64,000 nt of DNA from JANQQN01 sp964519665. Its GTDB lineage: Bacteria > Myxococcota > Kuafuiibacteriia > Kuafuiibacteriales > Kuafuiibacteriaceae. The stretch's first letter is position 1; each line of letters begins with the position of its first letter. Position numbers and translations under genes: made by a program. The notes under the pieces were generated by a model that was given only the letters and a program-made list of their open reading frames with translations, did not search any database and was not told the DNA's origin. Location of the stretch: contig CAZFIV010000013.1 in assembly GCA_964519665.1 (NCBI GenBank), positions 52,180 through 116,179 of the forward strand. The letters run 5' to 3'. Below are positions 61,563 through 64,000 of this stretch, one piece after another.

Positions 61563-63218
61563 CTACGAGGCCGCGCGGCGTCGGCGAAGCGTGAGCGCGG
61601 GCTGCTGGCAGGTCAGACGGCGCTGAGGATAGAAGTCGCGCAGGGTGGGTTCGTCGGTCTGTTCGAGATGCCGAGCGACCCGCCGGGCAACGTCGAGGTT
61701 GAGCTCGAGGCCGTGAGCGCTGAGGTCCCCGGAGAGCTTTGGCCAGCAGCGTTCCAACCGAGCCAAGGTCGATAGGTAAGCGCCGCGCCAGATCTGAGCG
61801 TAGGAACGATGGTCCATCGGATTGTCGGCGAGCAGGTGGCGCTGGCGATTAGAGGGGATGAAGGAGTAGACGCCGACTTCGGGATGCCGTCGCAGCACCC
61901 ACTTCCTTGCGTTCGCAAACCGAGTAAACGACATCGTCCGAACGTTCTGGTCGACGTGGTAGAAAAGGCTGCGATCGACATGAGCGCCCGGTTGGCTGGC
62001 GACGTGCGGCAGGAAGGGGTCGACGATGAGCACCAAGGTCGCGCCACGTTCGATCGCCTCCGACATGTTGGACGTGCGGGTCACCGCGCCGTCCTCGAAG
62101 AACCGATCGCCGATCTTCACCGGACTGAACACCGGATTGAAACTGGCGGAAGCCTGCACTGCTTTACTGATCGTAGTCTTCGGTGCGTCTTTGGAACCGA
62201 ACAACGTATGGTGGCGCGAGTCGAGGTCGGTGGCGCCGATGTAGAGCTCGCGATCCAGCTGGTCGAACTGGTTCGTCGCGCCAGGCCGTTCGAAGTTTTC
62301 GCGCAGATACAGCTCGAGAGCGGCCGTCGTGAATGGGGGCGCCCACAGCCCCCGGTATTCGGAGGCCAGCACATCCGAATCCGCGCGCCGTCGTCCCCAT
62401 AGGGCGCCCACCGCCCGGGCGCTGGTCGAGAAAGCCCGCAAGATCCGCTTGCGCGCCAGACCAAGAATGTAGCTGGGGCTCTGAACGAGCTTGAGATCGA
62501 CGGCCGGCATTCGGGTGCCCGGGTCGCCGGCGATCGCCGCCATAATCTCGTCGGTCGAGTATCCGACCGCCAACAGGCTCGATACGACCGCCCCGGCGCT
62601 GATCCCGAAGTACAGGTCCATCTCGTTGAGCGCGCCTTCCGGCAGGCAATCTTGCAAGCACTTGAGGACGCCGAGCTCGAAGAAGATACCGGTCGTTCCG
62701 CCACCGCACAGGCACAACGCCTTCTTACCGACCCGTCGATGACGGATAGCTTCGGACACACCCGCCAAAACACGGCGAAAGAAACCTTCCTCGCCCGAAC
62801 GGGCCCGCCAAGCAAGCCGGATACCGTGCGCACCGAGCGTGAGCAGCCAGGGTTCGAGCGCCTTGCTATCTTCGCCGCAGATCAACAGACCGATTCGATG
62901 AAAGCCGTACCGAAGCTCGACATCGTCGGCGTGATCGAGCTCGGCGATCAAATTCTCGACGGCCCGCCGTCGCTCATCGAAAGAGTGACGACTTCCGTTC
63001 GGCAAGAGCTCGATGAGGACGAAGCTGACATACTCGCGCCCGAGGCGCTCCCGCACCCTGGACACGTCCATCTCGTGAACGAGCTCGAGCACCACGCCGT
63101 CGAGCTCCACCGACAGCACGCGGTCAGCATAGGCCGCCGAGTCGACGCCGAGGTGCGCGACGAATGCCTCAAGGGCATCTTCCTCCAGACTGAAATAAAT
63201 TATCCGTAGCGCCTTCAT
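61563..63218 (-). CDS. Patatin-like phospholipase
   Basis: 551 residues from the ATG at 63218; the longer frame upstream is not protein-like. An N-terminal about 165-residue domain of unknown type (ALRIIYFSLEEDALEAF) precedes the patatin domain: oxyanion loop GGGTTG (172-177), nucleophile elbow GISAG (S207) and the Asp of the dyad in FEDGAVTR (D376). It hydrolyses lipid acyl esters; large single-domain-plus-N-region forms like this are often intracellular or effector lipases. No signal peptide. Convergent with nothing; it lies upstream of the Phe leader on the same strand. Confidence 0.9.
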   Translation of the reverse strand: MKALRIIYFSLEEDALEAFVAHLGVDSAAYADRVLSVELDGVVLELVHEMDVSRVRERLGREYVSFVLIELLPNGSRHSFDERRRAVENLIAELDHADDVELRYGFHRIGLLICGEDSKALEPWLLTLGAHGIRLAWRARSGEEGFFRRVLAGVSEAIRHRRVGKKALCLCGGGTTGIFFELGVLKCLQDCLPEGALNEMDLYFGISAGAVVSSLLAVGYSTDEIMAAIAGDPGTRMPAVDLKLVQSPSYILGLARKRILRAFSTSARAVGALWGRRRADSDVLASEYRGLWAPPFTTAALELYLRENFERPGATNQFDQLDRELYIGATDLDSRHHTLFGSKDAPKTTISKAVQASASFNPVFSPVKIGDRFFEDGAVTRTSNMSEAIERGATLVLIVDPFLPHVASQPGAHVDRSLFYHVDQNVRTMSFTRFANARKWVLRRHPEVGVYSFIPSNRQRHLLADNPMDHRSYAQIWRGAYLSTLARLERCWPKLSGDLSAHGLELNLDVARRVARHLEQTDEPTLRDFYPQRRLTCQQPALTLRRRRAAS

Positions 63219-63946
63219 ACCACCCGTCACATCGCATTGCCTCGCATGCCGCCAGGATGCAATCCTCGAGCGACATGTAGGACGAACCCGAGGCCCAGGT
63301 CGACAGAAACGGCGTACGTCTGCTTTTCCGGAACGACATCGGCGATGCCGAGACCGACGCCCTAACTCCGCGCAAGGATAGTTGGCTCTTCGGCGCTCGA
63401 CTCGACGCACGGTGGCGGGCTCATCTACTGGCCGACATCGCGATGGTGCAGCGGCCATTCATCTTGACTTTCATCTTTCCTTTGCAGGCGAGAGCGCTCG
63501 TGTGTCTGGCCGCGACCCCCGCCTCTAAGGGCTAGTGTCCCGGTTGGGTGCGGCACCAAGCCGCGGACGGAGGTCGACCTGCCGACCCGGGTCGGGCACC
63601 TACGGGCTTTCGTCCTGGCGTCTTGGCTCTGCGACGTTCTGCAACCCCGCCTGCCCACGATGACTTTTCGGCCTTGTTCGCGCTGCAGAGCCACTTGCGC
63701 CGTCGACAATGAACGTCGACCGTTCGACTAACTATCTTTTCGACGGAATATCCCGTCATGAGGACCATCGAATTAGTTTGGCGTTGTGGCGATTCATTGT
63801 CGTTTGACCCCCAACGGATACTGAGGACGTGAGCCCAAACTTGCTCGCATGGATACGATAAATTTTTTGTGAGTATCGGCCCGGCCGGGAACCGTTTGGT
63901 TACCCGCCCCCAAAGGGGTGAGCGGAGCTCCTACTACGACCGCCCA
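63219..63946. other. Gene-poor end region
   Basis: 728 bp without a supported gene. On the plus strand an open stretch from 63281 to 63535 is protein-like (RNDIGDAETDALTPRKD, SWLFGARLDARWRAHLLADI) but has no start codon and is preceded by an in-frame stop, so it may be a remnant. The AT-rich patch near 63855-63875 (GATAAATTTTTTG) and the C/G-rich hairpin (ACCCGCCCCC-AAA-GGGGTG) near 63902-63920 are the only other features. Confidence 0.4.
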
Positions 63947-64000
63947 GAGCGCCGATTCACTTGGAGCGTGCTGTTGTCGCGCCGGAATCGGCCCGTCGGG
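63947..64000 (+). mobile_element. 172-bp miniature inverted-repeat element, copy 3 (cut by window end)
   Basis: The last 54 bp equal the first 54 bp of copy 1 except for one base (A to G), and match the corresponding end of copy 2 fully. It is preceded by CA rather than TA. The rest lies beyond the window. Confidence 0.8.

Noticed and set aside
63425..63768. Minus-strand open frames near the window end
   Set aside because: Arg/Ser/Gly-rich with no motif, no ribosome-binding site and mutual overlap in different frames.

Overview
This is a high-GC (roughly two-thirds G+C) chromosomal window with about 55 protein genes, no rRNA, tRNA or CRISPR, and little classical mobile DNA. The gene content resembles a Myxococcota or related delta-type proteobacterium: Hanks-type kinases, FHA-linked sigma-54 activators, a TIR-kinase fusion, many secreted lipoproteins, PilZ and GspE/PilB proteins, an RTX-repeat protein and a serpin. 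The lineage is inferred from gene content alone; no marker RNA is present.

Layout. 1-7.6 kb: housekeeping genes for RNase E/G, IMP dehydrogenase (guaB) and diaminopimelate epimerase (dapF), with an exported beta-barrel protein and a small SnoaL-like protein. 7.6-15 kb: a lipoprotein, a phosphoglycolate phosphatase, a small outer-membrane protein, an orphan sigma-54 response regulator, cutA, a REC-REC-PilZ protein and glycine C-acetyltransferase (kbl). 15-21 kb: a 993-residue peptidoglycan-binding/HExxH protein, a remnant-bearing gap and a three-module RTX protein. 21-30 kb: a TIR-degenerate-kinase fusion, a GspE/PilB ATPase, SppA, a KDPG-aldolase fusion and a second exported barrel protein. 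30-36.3 kb: a signalling block with a tail-anchored proline-rich protein, two translationally coupled FHA/sigma-54 AAA+ proteins and a Hanks kinase with a PEGA-like end. 36-46 kb: an acetyltransferase, a serpin lipoprotein, a TerB-like protein and a radical SAM enzyme, with two copies of a 172-bp miniature transposon, then a DUF4331/TPR cluster next to an ECF sigma factor and a cupin anti-sigma factor. 45-53 kb: a methyltransferase carrying in-frame repeats, an acyltransferase running into a phosphate permease, a broken DUF5996 gene, a Bor-like lipoprotein and an FAD oxidase. 53-58 kb: four NAD(P)-binding dehydrogenase/epimerase-like proteins. 58-61 kb: an aminotransferase coupled to a chorismate mutase-prephenate dehydratase-DAHP synthase fusion. 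61-64 kb: a patatin phospholipase and the left end of a third miniature element.

How the genes fit together. The strongest candidate for an unusual system is at 30-36 kb. One AAA+ protein has an intact FHA domain and GAFTGA loop but no DNA-binding domain. Its coupled partner has a Fis-type helix-turn-helix but has lost the GAFTGA loop. They look like complementary halves of one activator, placed next to a kinase that could supply phosphothreonine for the FHA domain. The disordered tail of the TIR-kinase protein and the tail-anchored protein both carry Thr-x-x-Asp motifs of the kind some FHA domains read. The phenylalanine operon (59-61 kb) packs the first shikimate step and the two committed Phe steps into one polypeptide, followed by an aminotransferase. 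All functions are read from sequence motifs by eye; no database search was possible.
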